Counted from the stretch's first letter, positions 34,714 through 45,970 are shown. The stretch is 64,000 bases of DNA from Hormiphora californensis (GCA_020137815.1 CM035354.1:8468437-8532436); one strand, 5' to 3'. Notes: generated by a model not told the origin, from the sequence alone. Translations and numbers: made by a program.

Positions 34714-36355
34714 TAGGGATCCCTAAAAAAGTTCAGTATTTACACAGCGTTTACACAGTCTTTCCATTGGCAAACGTTGCTGGCCCCCGATAGTTCTGCG
34801 CCACGCGCAGCGCGGGATAAGGCAGCGCTTTTCAAGTCTTTCCACAGTTGTTACACCCAGAGCGGCGCGTGCTGCGTTTTGCGGCCTTTTCTAAGAAAAT
34901 ATTGGATTGTGTGCTGCACAATTGGCTCATTTCCATGCCAATTCGCCCTCCTATATCGACACGCCGCTCGACCAACTCTACCGAAGAAACGAGGCTAGCA
35001 AGAAGCAGTCGTACGGAAAACGTGTACGAGAAGTTGAAGGGGGTGCCTTCTCTCCGCTGGTTATGAATACAGCAGGTGGGATAGCCAATGAGTTCCAAAA
35101 GGTGCTAAAGACTCTCTCACACCGAATCTCCACAAGAACCGGAGAACCGTACAGTGAAGTTATGGCTCACCTGAGGACGAGGCTACGATTCTCCCTCCTG
35201 AGGACCTGAGATCATGCCTTATTGCCTTAAGAGGAAATCGGAGAAAGATTGCAATCACAAGTCTAACAAATACTGAACTTGTGACCTGAGGAACAGAGGA
35301 ACGAGAAGAACTTAGCATGAGGAGCCAAGGATGAATTGATTTATTGTTTCCGTTTTCTTCTCAAAAAAAAGTAAATTGAGCGCTGCGTAGTCAGGACCAC
35401 TATTGGTGCGCGGTCGTGCCCACGGAAGGAGTGCTTGGATCATCTTGAAACCGGTTTTAAGTTCACTAATGCATGCCCAAAAGTGTCTGTAGCCATTTGG
35501 GTGATGTTCTGACAATCCAATCACGAGTTATGACCGAAAAACAGTCAAAAAAGACGATTTAAAGTGACAAAAAGGAGGATCTGAACACAGCCCTTATATG
35601 AAGGGCTGGGGCTTTGAAACTTCTTGTGTGGACAGAGAATCGTCCAAATTTGCAGCGTCAACTTTCAGATAGTTTCTATCTTTTGTAGTTATCTAATTAG
35701 AGTCGTTTAAACATGTGAGACAACCTATATGACCCTACAAAACAGGGTGATTAGGTACTGCTTCCGTCTCATATTGCTTGCTCTCACCGCTTGTATGCTT
35801 TAATCCGCTCTCTAATTGGGCAAATCTCGTCAAGTGATCACTTCACAAGCAGTATTATAGGGCCCTTTAGCAACTTCTCACATGTTTAAACGACTCTAAT
35901 TAGATAACTACAAAAGATAAAAACTATCTGAAGTTGACACTGCAAATTTGGACGATTCTCTGTCCACACAAGAAGTTTCAAAGCTCCAGCCCTTCATATA
36001 AGGGCTGTGTTCAGATCCTCCTTTTTGTCACTTTAAAACATCTTTTTTGACTGTTTTTCGGTCATAACTCGTGATTGGATTGTCAGAACATCACCCAAAT
36101 GGCTACAGACACTTTTGGGCATGCATTAGTGAACTAAAAACCGGTTTCAAGATGATCCAAGCACTCCTTCCGTGGGCACGACCGCGCACCAATAGTGGTC
36201 CTGACTAGCGGCGAAAAAAATTTCCGAAAACGCTGCAAATCGAGTGCGAAAGAAGCAGTCTTTACACCCAGAGCAGCGTGGGCGCTCTGGGTGTAACGAC
36301 TGTGTAAAGACTGTGTAAACGCTGTGTAAATACTGAACTTTTTTAGGGATCCCTA
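34714..36355. mobile_element. 1.64-kb TIR element, TA duplication, with a nested 330-bp inverted repeat
   Basis: The outer TIRs are GGGATCCCTAAAAAAGTTCA (then TTTACACAGCGTTTACACAG) and the exact inverse ending TTTTTTAGGGATCCC. TA flanks both sides (34714, 36354), as in Tc1/mariner elements. Inner arms at 35396-35730 and 35877-36206 match over about 330 bp (GACCACTATTGGTGCGCGGT to TCGTTTAAACATGTGAGA). There is no transposase. Small frames are mirror images on the arms. Confidence 0.85.
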
Positions 36356-36419
36356 GGGGCCAGCGTTAAAATCTGGGTGTTTCGTGAGTGCTGACAAACG
36401 GTTTTTCAGGGTTAGGGCT

Positions 36420-36452
36420 AAAGTAGGGTTAGGGTTAGGGTTGGGGTTTGGG
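36420..36452. repeat. Interstitial telomere-like (TTAGGG) repeat
   Basis: AGGGTTAGGGTTAGGGTTGG with degenerate neighbours. A similar CCCTAA-rich stretch lies at 49069-49110. Confidence 0.7.
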
Positions 36453-36454
36453 TT

Positions 36455-36586
36455 GACATTTCCTACCAGATAAACTTTGAATTAGCCAAAACGGTTGAGT
36501 GGTTTGACGGTTATAGCCATTTTAGTGAATCAACTTTTTTGGCAGCGTGCACCTGTAAACAGGCCACCAAACACCCAGATCGTAAC
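36455..36586. repeat. Direct repeat copy B (partner at 31893-32024)
   Basis: See the partner. This copy directly follows the telomere-like repeat. Confidence 0.85.
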
Positions 36587-37739
36587 GGCGCCCTCAGGGA
36601 TGGGTCGCCCTTCACAATATGATAATTTCATAGACGTGGTGTGCACACTGCACAGACGTGGTGTGCAGTGCAGTGCACACAGCAGTCAGCACTCACCAAA
36701 TCATGAAAATGAACTACCGCACGTTTCGTGTGTTAAAGTCCATTTTTTTCAACTGTTCACCCCTCAACTCGTGCGCGTGCGATATTATAATTTACGCTGC
36801 GCGTGCTACACGTTAACATGTGATAAACACACAAAACAATTCCGCACACGACTTTGGGGGGTGCATGGTGAAAGTTGATGAAATCACTGTTGGGGGTTAG
36901 ATAGGTAGTTAGGTGAGAATGTCGAAAGCTAGTTAGCAAGTGTGAGTTAGCTAAGCAATGTGAGAAGTATACTGGCAGTTAGATCGTATGTATCTCAAAT
37001 TATATTATGATCAAGCCTTGATCTTGTTGAGTCAACAGTGTTGACATATGTGAAACGGTAGGGCAGGGAAACACAACATTATGAATATATAATTCTTGTT
37101 AACTTTTACCCCCCCCCCCCAGTACCCCGGATTTCGCATAACAAGAATAACTGTATTATGTTTCATAATGCTATGTTTCCCCGCCAACCTTTCATTTCTA
37201 ACAAGTTCAAGTTCAAGTTGCGCGCCACCTTGCGGAATTGCGTGCCACACATTTCCTGAAAACGTCTCAATGAAGTGGTTTATGAAGGAGCAGGTTGTTG
37301 TTGTGTGTGCGGCTCTAGTTGCTATGCGTTGCCCCTCGCAACCTGAAACGGGGCAAGAGAGCTGAATTGCTACAGGTAGTCACTATTTCTGTTACAGATT
37401 TATAAACCCTATGCCTTTTTGTAAAAGGCATCCGGGTGAAAAATTTCTCTGCTCGGGTGGATTAGATGTCCACCCGGATGATCGTTTTAGCACGTGTGTT
37501 AAAAAGATCATTCAGGGTTGATATTAAAAGATTTTCATGTGGCGTTTACCACAACCTAGCGGCTAGCGTAGTATGAGGCCGAGAGTCTAATTAAACATCT
37601 CCAACATTTTGCAACCGTCAACATAATATCATCCTAAACACTAAACTTGTTTAGTAAATGATTTATCAACAAGGGAAATATTTATCATGATGGGAACCTT
37701 CTACGAACCGATTGTTCCAGATTTGGTGTAAAATGATCA
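36587..37739. promoter_or_regulatory. 5' flank of LRRK-like gene
   Basis: No gene is recognised. GTGTGCAGTGCAGTGCACAC-type inverted motifs lie at 36640-36680. A C run of 11 lies at 37110. The last few hundred bases must hold the promoter of the intronless kinase gene; no TATA box is placed with confidence. Confidence 0.3.
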
Positions 37740-40700
37740 ATGAATCGAGAAAATTCCAATTTTTTTCGGAGGGTTAAAACTTTCAGTGAGGATGAAATCG
37801 TGGCTGCTTGTCGGACAGGAGACTGTGAGAAACTGTTATCAGCCCGAGGAAAATTTGAACCAGACAAGTTTCTTGGGGAAGCTGCGTCAGCAGGTCAGAT
37901 AGAGGTTTTAGATTACCTGATAACGGAGGGTGCTCGCGACTTTTCCCAGGCCATCGAGTTTGCAGTTCAAAGTGGGCGGTGTGAGGTGGCCTCATTTCTC
38001 ATTCTTTGTTCGCACTGTACACATGTTGACTCAAATGCTGTACAGAATTTTGTACATCTTGGTGGCGAAATACATCAGTCTGTTGATTCTGATAGACTGT
38101 CTGAGTTTGTTTTTCTTTCAAAGTTTAACTTGCCCATCTTGATATCACTCGTCGAAGAGGGCAGAGGGACAGCCGGAACTGATGGAGACGTTGATGACTG
38201 CCTGTGGTTTCTTCTCATCACTCGTCAGTATAACCATCAAATGGTGTGGCAGAACCTCGGCCTTACTTACATATCTGATCGATGGCAGTTTGAAACCATG
38301 GCAAACTCACTGACCGATCTCGATCTCTCTAAAAATCAGATAGGTCCTAGTTTGCCCTCATGTCTATCTAAATTGGTGAACTTGAATTATCTTAATTGCA
38401 GTGATAACAAGTTAACTGATTTACCGTTGTTTCTCTTCGAGATGACGCTTCATTCGCTCAACTATTCTTACAATTCGGTCGATCGAATTCCTCACTGTTG
38501 CCCACAGTCTCTCCGATCCCTTAACTTAAACAGTAACAGAATCAGCTCTCTTCCAACATTCTTTGCACAGACTCGTCTACAAACACTGCAGCTATCAGAC
38601 AATCCCATCTCAACGTTTCCTTCAGTTCTCTGTTCAGTAACCTCTCTACAGAAGCTAGAGCTTGAAGGGTGTAAGTTTTCAAATGTTCCAGATGAGTTAA
38701 GTAGATTGGAAGACTTACAGTATCTTACCCTTCCTAAAATCATGCGTCCAGCAAGCGCTACTCGGGCACTACCAAATCCTTCGCCACTTTTGCATCATCT
38801 AAAGGAAAAATTGTTTGACCTGAAACCTCTTTATGAGATGAAATTGGTGGTCGTTGGGAAGGCAGGTTCTGGTAAAAGTACATTGATTAGAAGATTGGGC
38901 AAAGATATCACTCGGAAACGAAACATCTCAACTGTTGGAATACATGTGACAAAACTAAAGATGCCCATACGAGACAATTCTATTCGGTTACCAGGGACAG
39001 TTAGTCGTGCTGTGACTTTTCATGTATGGGACCTGGGAGGTGTAGGTGCTCACAACCAATGTCTTCTCACACCTGCCTCTTTGTTTGTCATTGTGTTTTC
39101 CTTGATAGAGGATTCGGTGGTGGAGTTGAGGGAGTGGCTTGGCAACATTTCCATTAGAGCACCCAACAGTTCCGCAATCATCGTGGGAACACACAAGGAC
39201 AAGCTGCCCTCTACGCAGGCAGTAGAAGAAAAACTAAATAGGGTGCTTGATCTCATTCATTGTTGGGGATTCGGCGGGAACGTGAGTGAAACAGTAAGCG
39301 TGAAACTCATTTCGAGTGTTAGTAACGAGCCGGAACATTTTAAGACAGTGGATATTTTGTCAGCTGAGTTGGTGAGAGTCGCCGGAACAATTGAGTGCAA
39401 AGTCGAGGGAAATAAGACTGTCAAAGCTCTAGGGAAAATGATCCCGAATAGCTATTTTGAGCTCATGAGGAAGATTGTTATCCAGAAATCGTATTTTGAT
39501 TCTTTGCATAAAGTGCCTGTTATCACCCAAACTGAGCTTTGGGACATAGTTAAGGAAGACTCTCTGCTTCAAGACATAGAGACAAACAACCAGTTAGCAG
39601 GAGCAGTGGATATTATGAAAAATCTTGGCATCCTTGTACATTTTAACGAGCCCTCTCTACAGTTCCAATACTTCCTGGATCCCTGCTGGTTATGCAACAT
39701 GATGGAAATTGTAGTGAACCTTCATGAGGGTTATCCACACTTGGCTTCATCTGGTGGGATATTGGATCAGGGGGCAATAAGGCACGTGCTAAAAGGAAAC
39801 ACCGTCCTCCCTGATGAGCTATTTCCTCAGTATCTGAAGATTCTCAACAGATTTGAAATAGCACTGAAAATCAATAAAGAGAAGCTGTTAGTGCCATCCC
39901 TGCTCCCTCATGTGTTGCCTTTTGCAGTACCCGGGGAAAAGCGTTACTTCGAGCGACAAATAACCTTTAGTTCTTTACCTTCGGGACTAATGTATCGGCT
40001 TCTTGTGGCTGCTATTAAGCACATCTTCTCCGTTGCACCTTTACTACAGGACGTACCCGCTGAAGAGAGTGACCAGACTACGGATGAGAGTGACCGGACT
40101 ATGAGCATTTCAGAAGTATCTCTGCAGTCACTGCTAGGAACTGCAGGAAAAATGAATCTTACGTTGGGGCATGAATCATCCGAATTTACTGAGATTCTAA
40201 AATTTCTGAAGATCTGGAGTCGCGGGTTATCTTTCTGCCACCCATCTCTTCATCTTTTCATCATTCCGTTAGAGGTTGGGTATAGGGAGGGTTTTGATAT
40301 TGTTGTCTCCAATAATTCCATGGGATCCGCTGCGTTGTGTCATCTGGTTGACAATGTCTCCACTCTACTTGATGACTGGTATCTAGCACGTTTTTCACGG
40401 GACGTGGATAGTGACAACCGGGTCGAGCAACACGTGCCCTGTCCCAGCTGCCATCGCCATACCTTCCCCTATGAGGAGTGTGTGGCTGCCCTGGGTATCA
40501 CTGACCATATCCTCTGTCCCGAGGAAAGTGATCTAAAGATACCCCTGTCTGATATTGTACCTGACATCTTTCTTAGTGATCTGGATGATCTGTACCTCGC
40601 AGGGGACTTACTGTTCTCTGAGTCTCCTGATTCACTTCTGGGCAAGGGCACATTTGGTTGTGTGTATCTGGGAGAGCATATGGGAGTTAAAGTGGCTATC

Positions 40701-42503
40701 AAAACATTCAACAGCATTCCTGGGTACCCCGAGGGAGCTTATTTAGATTTAAGAAGAGAAGTTAGTATCCTAAAAAAGATGAGTAACCCCTGTCTAGTGA
40801 AAATGATAGCTGTTAAACTGCGTCCGCGACCCTGTATGGCCATTGAATATGCTCCTGGTGGGGACCTTGCTGACAAAATAAAACCTGGCGTTGTTCTCCC
40901 ACGAGTACTCCTTTACAAAGTCATCCACCAAACATCGTGTGCATTGGCCTACCTCCACCGACACCAGGTTATCTACAGGGATTTGAAACCCTCCAATATT
41001 TTGATTTTCAGTATGGATGTTCGTGTTTCACCAAATGTCAAATTGTCAGACTATGGTATCGCAGGAGAGGGGATGGGAGCTAAGGGTTTTCATGGTACTC
41101 CTGGATACCAAGCACCCGAAATGCTACTCTACTTTGGCACGGAAGAGTACACTACTGCCGTTGATGTTTACTCATTTGCATTTCTCATCTACGAAGTTAT
41201 GTGCAGGAGCTATCCATACAGTGGCCAGCACAGAGTTGATATTTCGCAACAAGTAATAGCAAGCCAGAGACCTCATCATTACAGAACAGTTCCTGTTTGC
41301 AGAATGGGGCTTTGGAACCTAAAGAAAGAAATGGAAAGATGTTGGGCTCAAGATCCTGAATTAAGGCCTACCATGGTTGATATTTGTAAGAGAGTCTCCC
41401 ATCCTGGGTTTCTCATGCATATGGGTTATACGGTTCTTTCTGGTTTACCCCCTACCGCATCATACTACTTGCCCTCCTCTAGTGAACTCATTATTCTTTC
41501 TGACACGGTTACTACTATAAACCAGGCATTGGAGGTAACTATCCTGCCCGATTCACTTGAGAGGTATAAGAGTTGTCTTGGTGTTGTGTTACACCGTGAT
41601 CTCCTTATTGCCCTTGTGTCCACAAACTACTGCCGATCCTTACTGAAGTTCCATACTGAACCAGAGTTGTCCCTGTTCGGCATCGAGGAGACACAAGTAA
41701 CGGCCATTGCTGCATCAACAGATTTCCTTGTGGTTGGTGGACAAAAAGGTTCGATAAAAAAGATTTTGGCGGATGATCTTATTGAAATTGTTCTTGGTAA
41801 GACAATACTGGATACAGACCGAGACATTTTGCAGATTCTAGTGGACGAGCGAACAAGTGAAACAGAAACTGTTGTTGTTGCACATAACAGTCTTATTGGG
41901 TCCAACACCACAAAAACATTCGCAGTAGTCCAGCTGATAGCCCTAACTGATGTTGAAATATTTATATTAACGTCGGCTTTTCAGCAAATATCAAAGTTTC
42001 AATTCGGTATCCCCTCACCAGGACGTGTGCTCTGTGTATCGATCCAGTCGAAGGTTTTTATGACACATTATGGGAAGAAGTATGTAGATGTGTTCGATTT
42101 GGTAAAACAAAAGAGGTGTTCAAAGAGGTTGGACGTCGAAGCATGCAGTGCATTGGATACAACTAGCCGAACTCTTTGGGTTGGAACACAATTCGGTTCA
42201 ATTTATATTTTCTCTTCAAAAAGACCCTTTAACCTCATCACAAGAATCAGACCATGTTCTGGGGAAATCTTTACTATCCTTCCTTTTTATCCCACATGGA
42301 AGCTCGAAAGCTTATCCGTTCACACCATGGTCTTCGTTTCTGGTAAAGGGAAGTTTGCTGACTTTTCACGGAGCAATTCTGATCTTCCACAAAACTCTAG
42401 GGGTGATTTGGGAGATGGCATTTTTGCGTTTATTTTTGAAGAACCTTCCGCTGGTGTGCTTGAAGAGTTTGAATCTCTATCGAAAGAGAACGGGCTTCTT
42501 TAG
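37740..42503 (+). CDS. LRRK-type ROCO protein kinase, intronless, 1587 residues
   Basis: A ROCO-family Ser/Thr kinase with the LRRK layout. Residues about 18-110 resemble ankyrin-type repeats (IVAACRTGDCEKLL; GQIEVLDYLITEGA). Leucine-rich repeats follow at about 195-330 (LTDLDLSKNQIG; LRSLNLNSNRISSLP). The Roc GTPase has P-loop GKAGSGKST at about 373, DLGG at about 430 and THKDKL at about 483. COR follows at about 560-900, with a Cys/His cluster CPSCHRHTFPYEEC at about 899. The kinase has GKGTFGCVYLG at about 966, VAIK, YRDLKPSN at about 1078, DYG rather than DFG at about 1104, and APE. YRDL and DYG are LRRK hallmarks. The C-terminal 290 residues fit a WD40-like propeller (HRDLLIALVS; LWVGTQFGSIYIF). 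Ankyrin-like repeats and length favour LRRK1-like. The start is the first ATG of the frame, preceded by unique sequence. All catalytic residues are present. The lack of introns contrasts with split neighbours. Confidence 0.93.
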   Translation: MNRENSNFFRRVKTFSEDEIVAACRTGDCEKLLSARGKFEPDKFLGEAASAGQIEVLDYLITEGARDFSQAIEFAVQSGRCEVASFLILCSHCTHVDSNAVQNFVHLGGEIHQSVDSDRLSEFVFLSKFNLPILISLVEEGRGTAGTDGDVDDCLWFLLITRQYNHQMVWQNLGLTYISDRWQFETMANSLTDLDLSKNQIGPSLPSCLSKLVNLNYLNCSDNKLTDLPLFLFEMTLHSLNYSYNSVDRIPHCCPQSLRSLNLNSNRISSLPTFFAQTRLQTLQLSDNPISTFPSVLCSVTSLQKLELEGCKFSNVPDELSRLEDLQYLTLPKIMRPASATRALPNPSPLLHHLKEKLFDLKPLYEMKLVVVGKAGSGKSTLIRRLGKDITRKRNISTVGIHVTKLKMPIRDNSIRLPGTVSRAVTFHVWDLGGVGAHNQCLLTPASLFVIVFSLIEDSVVELREWLGNISIRAPNSSAIIVGTHKDKLPSTQAVEEKLNRVLDLIHCWGFGGNVSETVSVKLISSVSNEPEHFKTVDILSAELVRVAGTIECKVEGNKTVKALGKMIPNSYFELMRKIVIQKSYFDSLHKVPVITQTELWDIVKEDSLLQDIETNNQLAGAVDIMKNLGILVHFNEPSLQFQYFLDPCWLCNMMEIVVNLHEGYPHLASSGGILDQGAIRHVLKGNTVLPDELFPQYLKILNRFEIALKINKEKLLVPSLLPHVLPFAVPGEKRYFERQITFSSLPSGLMYRLLVAAIKHIFSVAPLLQDVPAEESDQTTDESDRTMSISEVSLQSLLGTAGKMNLTLGHESSEFTEILKFLKIWSRGLSFCHPSLHLFIIPLEVGYREGFDIVVSNNSMGSAALCHLVDNVSTLLDDWYLARFSRDVDSDNRVEQHVPCPSCHRHTFPYEECVAALGITDHILCPEESDLKIPLSDIVPDIFLSDLDDLYLAGDLLFSESPDSLLGKGTFGCVYLGEHMGVKVAIKTFNSIPGYPEGAYLDLRREVSILKKMSNPCLVKMIAVKLRPRPCMAIEYAPGGDLADKIKPGVVLPRVLLYKVIHQTSCALAYLHRHQVIYRDLKPSNILIFSMDVRVSPNVKLSDYGIAGEGMGAKGFHGTPGYQAPEMLLYFGTEEYTTAVDVYSFAFLIYEVMCRSYPYSGQHRVDISQQVIASQRPHHYRTVPVCRMGLWNLKKEMERCWAQDPELRPTMVDICKRVSHPGFLMHMGYTVLSGLPPTASYYLPSSSELIILSDTVTTINQALEVTILPDSLERYKSCLGVVLHRDLLIALVSTNYCRSLLKFHTEPELSLFGIEETQVTAIAASTDFLVVGGQKGSIKKILADDLIEIVLGKTILDTDRDILQILVDERTSETETVVVAHNSLIGSNTTKTFAVVQLIALTDVEIFILTSAFQQISKFQFGIPSPGRVLCVSIQSKVFMTHYGKKYVDVFDLVKQKRCSKRLDVEACSALDTTSRTLWVGTQFGSIYIFSSKRPFNLITRIRPCSGEIFTILPFYPTWKLESLSVHTMVFVSGKGKFADFSRSNSDLPQNSRGDLGDGIFAFIFEEPSAGVLEEFESLSKENGLL

Positions 42504-43140
42504 AGCACAATATTCATTACGTTGCACTTGCTTTTATATTGTAATTTTATTTTACAGCAATAATTATACCAAATTTAACTGAAGTTAGTTGGGCTAAAGA
42601 TGGCCTTATGTAATATGATTTGGAGTACTTTTTTCACCTAAAAATTCATTCTTTAGTACTATCGGGTAGTACCTACTATAGATACTACTATCCAGTATAA
42701 TGGTGAAAAAAGTCTGCAGTTCAAATGATATGGCAATCTGTCGCCCGACTAATTTTAATTAGATTTGGTATGATTTTTCTCATTTCCCCTCCTGGGCGAA
42801 TTTCGAAAACATAAATTTGAAGTCGCTTCAGCCCTCTCTAAACGCCACAATTAAACGCCATTGCAATTGATGCGGTAACTAGGTGGTCTGAGCTGCTAAA
42901 ATTCATTCCAAAATATTCACAAATTTCCAGAAGAGTGAAAACCAGCTTTACTTGTCCGAGTGCATAGAACTCGATCTGCACGTACAAGTCCTTCCCGTTC
43001 CCATCGCTGCTCGAACCGGCTCGAACCCCTATTTCGCACGGGAAAAGTGATAATTGTTGCACGCTAGTGTTGCAAGCTAGGATACTACATCACCCTCACG
43101 ACGTTCATTTGCTCGTTTTAATATAGTTTGTTGGAGTTAG
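42504..43140. other. 3' flank of LRRK-like gene plus diverged repeat
   Basis: Short 3' untranslated region, with no clear AATAAA found. At 42840-43070 there is a diverged relative of the 310-bp repeat at 27518-28194. Confidence 0.5.
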
Positions 43141-43462
43141 TCCCCCATCGATTACCAACACATTGACGCTCACTTTATTAGTCAGCCCCTGTTAATACAA
43201 AGGCTTCTAGACTGTTTTTTAGTAAAAAAACACCTTTTTGCACAATCTTGAGACGCTTTCCCCCATAAATTTTACATTTCTTGACCGATTTTAAAAATCT
43301 TGGTCTCTTTACAATCAAGTCCTTACTAATTATCGATAGTAGATAATTACATAGACCCCTTCAAATTGTTACAGTCACAAGAATCTCGTGAGATTTTCAA
43401 AACTTTTTCTCGTTGATTTCTGATTTTGTTTTGGCCGTCAAAAATTCAACCCAAATGAATGA

Positions 43463-45233
43463 GGTCCCGGTCGGAAAGTCGGAACACTTTCGAGATATTT
43501 TGATGTCTCAAAAACTGACCAAAATTTCTAAAATTGGTTTTTAAGGTACTTCTACTTATCTCAGGTACATAAAATTTTAGGAGTAGATAAACAAATGTAT
43601 GAAAAATAATATCTGATAAGAAAAAAATACATTACTCAACCGCTGTGGATCATAGGACAATATTTATAAAATTCAACCTGCTGACTTCGTGTTAGCTTTT
43701 TCTAGGAATCTTTTTCAACAATGATATAGATAATCGTCTTGGTCACCTAGTAAACATTGGTTGAGTCGCTAAATACTCAACCAATGTGGATACACAAACA
43801 CTTGAACTTCAGACAACAGGTAAAGGTCGAAACAAAGTTGAAAGTTTGAAAATATAAGTCTTAGTAAGTAGGAAATTGACCCAAGTTTTCATATTAGTTA
43901 AAACTGGAGCAAAATAAACACTCAACTCGTGTGGATAATCAATATAAAGAACCCAATTACGGTTTATTCATCAGAAAATGATCTTTTTGAGATAATATTA
44001 GGTCACAGATAGACATGTAACCTTACAAAACAGTCACACTGATTATCAGATAATTCTACTCAACTGGTGTGGATAAAATCACTACCAAAACCAGCCACAC
44101 GTCACAATTCTAACATATCCACACGAGTTGAGCGGATTTTGGGTACCAAATTGGGTAAGTTCCGTGCACAAGCGTTGGGGCTATCTATTGTAGTAACTTA
44201 TTTGGTACAAACAGTTAACTCAACCTCTGTGGATAAGTTTTTCTGACAAAATTTGATTTTTATCCACACTAGTTGAGTCATGTTGGATCCCCTTATTGAT
44301 AATTAAGACTACTGATCTAATCCACATCGGTTGAGCAACACTTTTGAGTTCTAAATTCCTATAATTATCCACAATTTGAGTCGTAGTTGCCACCAAAAGA
44401 TAGTGAAAATAATGATTTAAAGTAGTGATCACAAATATCCACACGAGTTGAGCAGATTTTGAGTACCAAATTGGGTAAGTTACGTGCACAAGCTTTGGGG
44501 CTATCTATTGTAGTAACTTAATTGGCACAAATAGTAAACTCAACCTCTGTGGATAAGTTTTTCTGAAAAAATCTGATTTTTATCCACACTGGTTGAGTGA
44601 TGTTGGATCCCCTTATTGATAATTAAGACTATTGATTGAATCCACATCGGTTGAGCAACTCTTCTGAGTTCTAATTCCTAAAATTATCCACAATTTCAGT
44701 CGTTAGTTGCCAGCAAAAGATAGTGGAACTAATGATTTAAAGTAGTGATCACAAATAAGCTTATCCACAGCAGTTGAGTCAGTTTTGAGCACCAGTAATT
44801 AGTCAAATAGATGCCGAATCGATTGGCGAACTGATTAAAATCAATCTGAAGCCGAAATAATGTCCCTAATCCATGGTTGAGTCGCTTTTTTACTAGAAAA
44901 TGGATAATTATCCACATTGGTTTAGCATTTTTTCTTTCTTTGTAGTGTCAAAATAGGTGTAATAAGATCCAGAATTATCCACAAAAGTTTCAGGACCATA
45001 CCATTTATCCACTTTGGATGAGCACCGTTATCCACACAAAAATTATCCACACACTTTGAGGCCTTGTAAAATAAAGCAGAAATGAGCTTTAATGTTCTAG
45101 TTTTCATATTCGTAATTTAGAGATAATTTCGGGTGGATAACAATACTCAACCAAGCAAAAGTACTATATTTAGCACAAATTATTGTACTTTTTTAAAAAT
45201 TGGTAAAAGTGTTCCGACTTTCCGACCGGGTCC
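43463..45233. mobile_element. 1.76-kb TIR element with about 20 copies of a TATCCACA/GTTGAG motif, 5-bp target duplication
   Basis: Perfect 23-bp TIRs: CGGTCGGAAAGTCGGAACAC plus TTT at 43468 and the inverse ending at 45228. GGTCC flanks both sides (43463-43467, 45229-45233). Between 43630 and 45150 the motif TATCCACA-(2-5 nt)-GTTGAG, or its inverse CTCAAC..TGTGGATA, occurs about 20 times. Two and a partial copies of a 320-bp unit (from 44115, 44435 and 44755) lie in direct tandem. There is no long open frame. The motif density is far beyond chance and suggests protein-binding sites in a non-autonomous transposon. Confidence 0.85.
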
Positions 45234-45472
45234 ATGAATTGAAGCAACTGCGTTTCTGACATCACTTTTGACCAACTTTGCTCTTGCCAGCGCAGTGATT
45301 ACTTGGAAAGTTTGTAGTGATTTTCACGTGACAAATATGCAGATGCATTTCTTTCTATCTTTTTGTTTTTATAATGTACTAACTGACAATACTGGTAATA
45401 TTTGGGTCAATTCTTTATTTCTCATATTCTATAACTAATCTCCACCTTTCCCTTTCTAGCACAATCAAAACT
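45234..45472. promoter_or_regulatory. 5' region of REEP5-like gene
   Basis: CCTTTCCCTTTCTAG at 45460 is a good splice acceptor 13 bp before the ATG. The gene therefore probably has an upstream non-coding exon, which I could not place. Confidence 0.5.
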
Positions 45473-45970
45473 ATGGCCACAGCTATGTCCGGAGGCGCAC
45501 CCCCCATGCCTTACAGTCTATTCCTTGGATTCGTCCATCGCAACATCCCTCCGCTTGGTTTTCCAGTAACCGAAATGCATGTCACTGGTGCGTTCTGGGG
45601 CCTGGCTGCTTTGTGGACAGCTACTGACTTCTATGGAACGTCCCTCTTGGTAACAGTCCTCTCCCTGGTTTACCCTGCCTGGATGAGCTACAGAGCAGAG
45701 CTCACTGGCAAGTACCCTGTCCAATGGATCGCCTACTGGATCATCTTTGCTGCTGTCTACATGCTTGAATTCCTTCAATTCCTGGTTGAATATATTCCCA
45801 TCTACCAAACCTTCAAACTGGCTTTCTTCCTTTGGTGCATGTATCCATGTGCCAATAACGGCTCAGTTCTCGTCTACAACAACGCTTTGAAGCCTGCTCT
45901 TGCCGCTCTCGACCAGTGGATTGGTTCCATGAAAAAGAAGCAGATTGTTGAGTTCCCCAAGGACGATTAA
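45473..45970 (+). CDS. REEP5/DP1-like (TB2/DP1/HVA22) ER-shaping protein, 165 residues
   Basis: A membrane-hairpin protein of the REEP5/DP1/Yop1 family, which curves tubular ER membranes. Two hydrophobic hairpins are visible: about residues 40-70 (ALWTATDFYGTSLLVTVLSL, then VYPAWMSY) and about 83-120 (QWIAYWIIFAAVYMLEFLQF; LAFFLWCMYPCANNGS). The W..YW.......E and FLWCMYP signatures match the TB2/DP1 domain. The start sits in good context 13 bp after a splice acceptor. At 165 residues it is slightly shorter than human REEP5 (189). The C-terminal tail is short and acidic (MKKKQIVEFPKDD), without the long amphipathic helix. An AATAAA at about 46369 fits the 3' end. Confidence 0.9.
   Translation: MATAMSGGAPPMPYSLFLGFVHRNIPPLGFPVTEMHVTGAFWGLAALWTATDFYGTSLLVTVLSLVYPAWMSYRAELTGKYPVQWIAYWIIFAAVYMLEFLQFLVEYIPIYQTFKLAFFLWCMYPCANNGSVLVYNNALKPALAALDQWIGSMKKKQIVEFPKDD

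Noticed and set aside
43600-45150. TTATCCACA matches the bacterial DnaA box
   Set aside because: The setting is a eukaryotic transposon with TIRs and a target duplication; the resemblance is probably coincidence.
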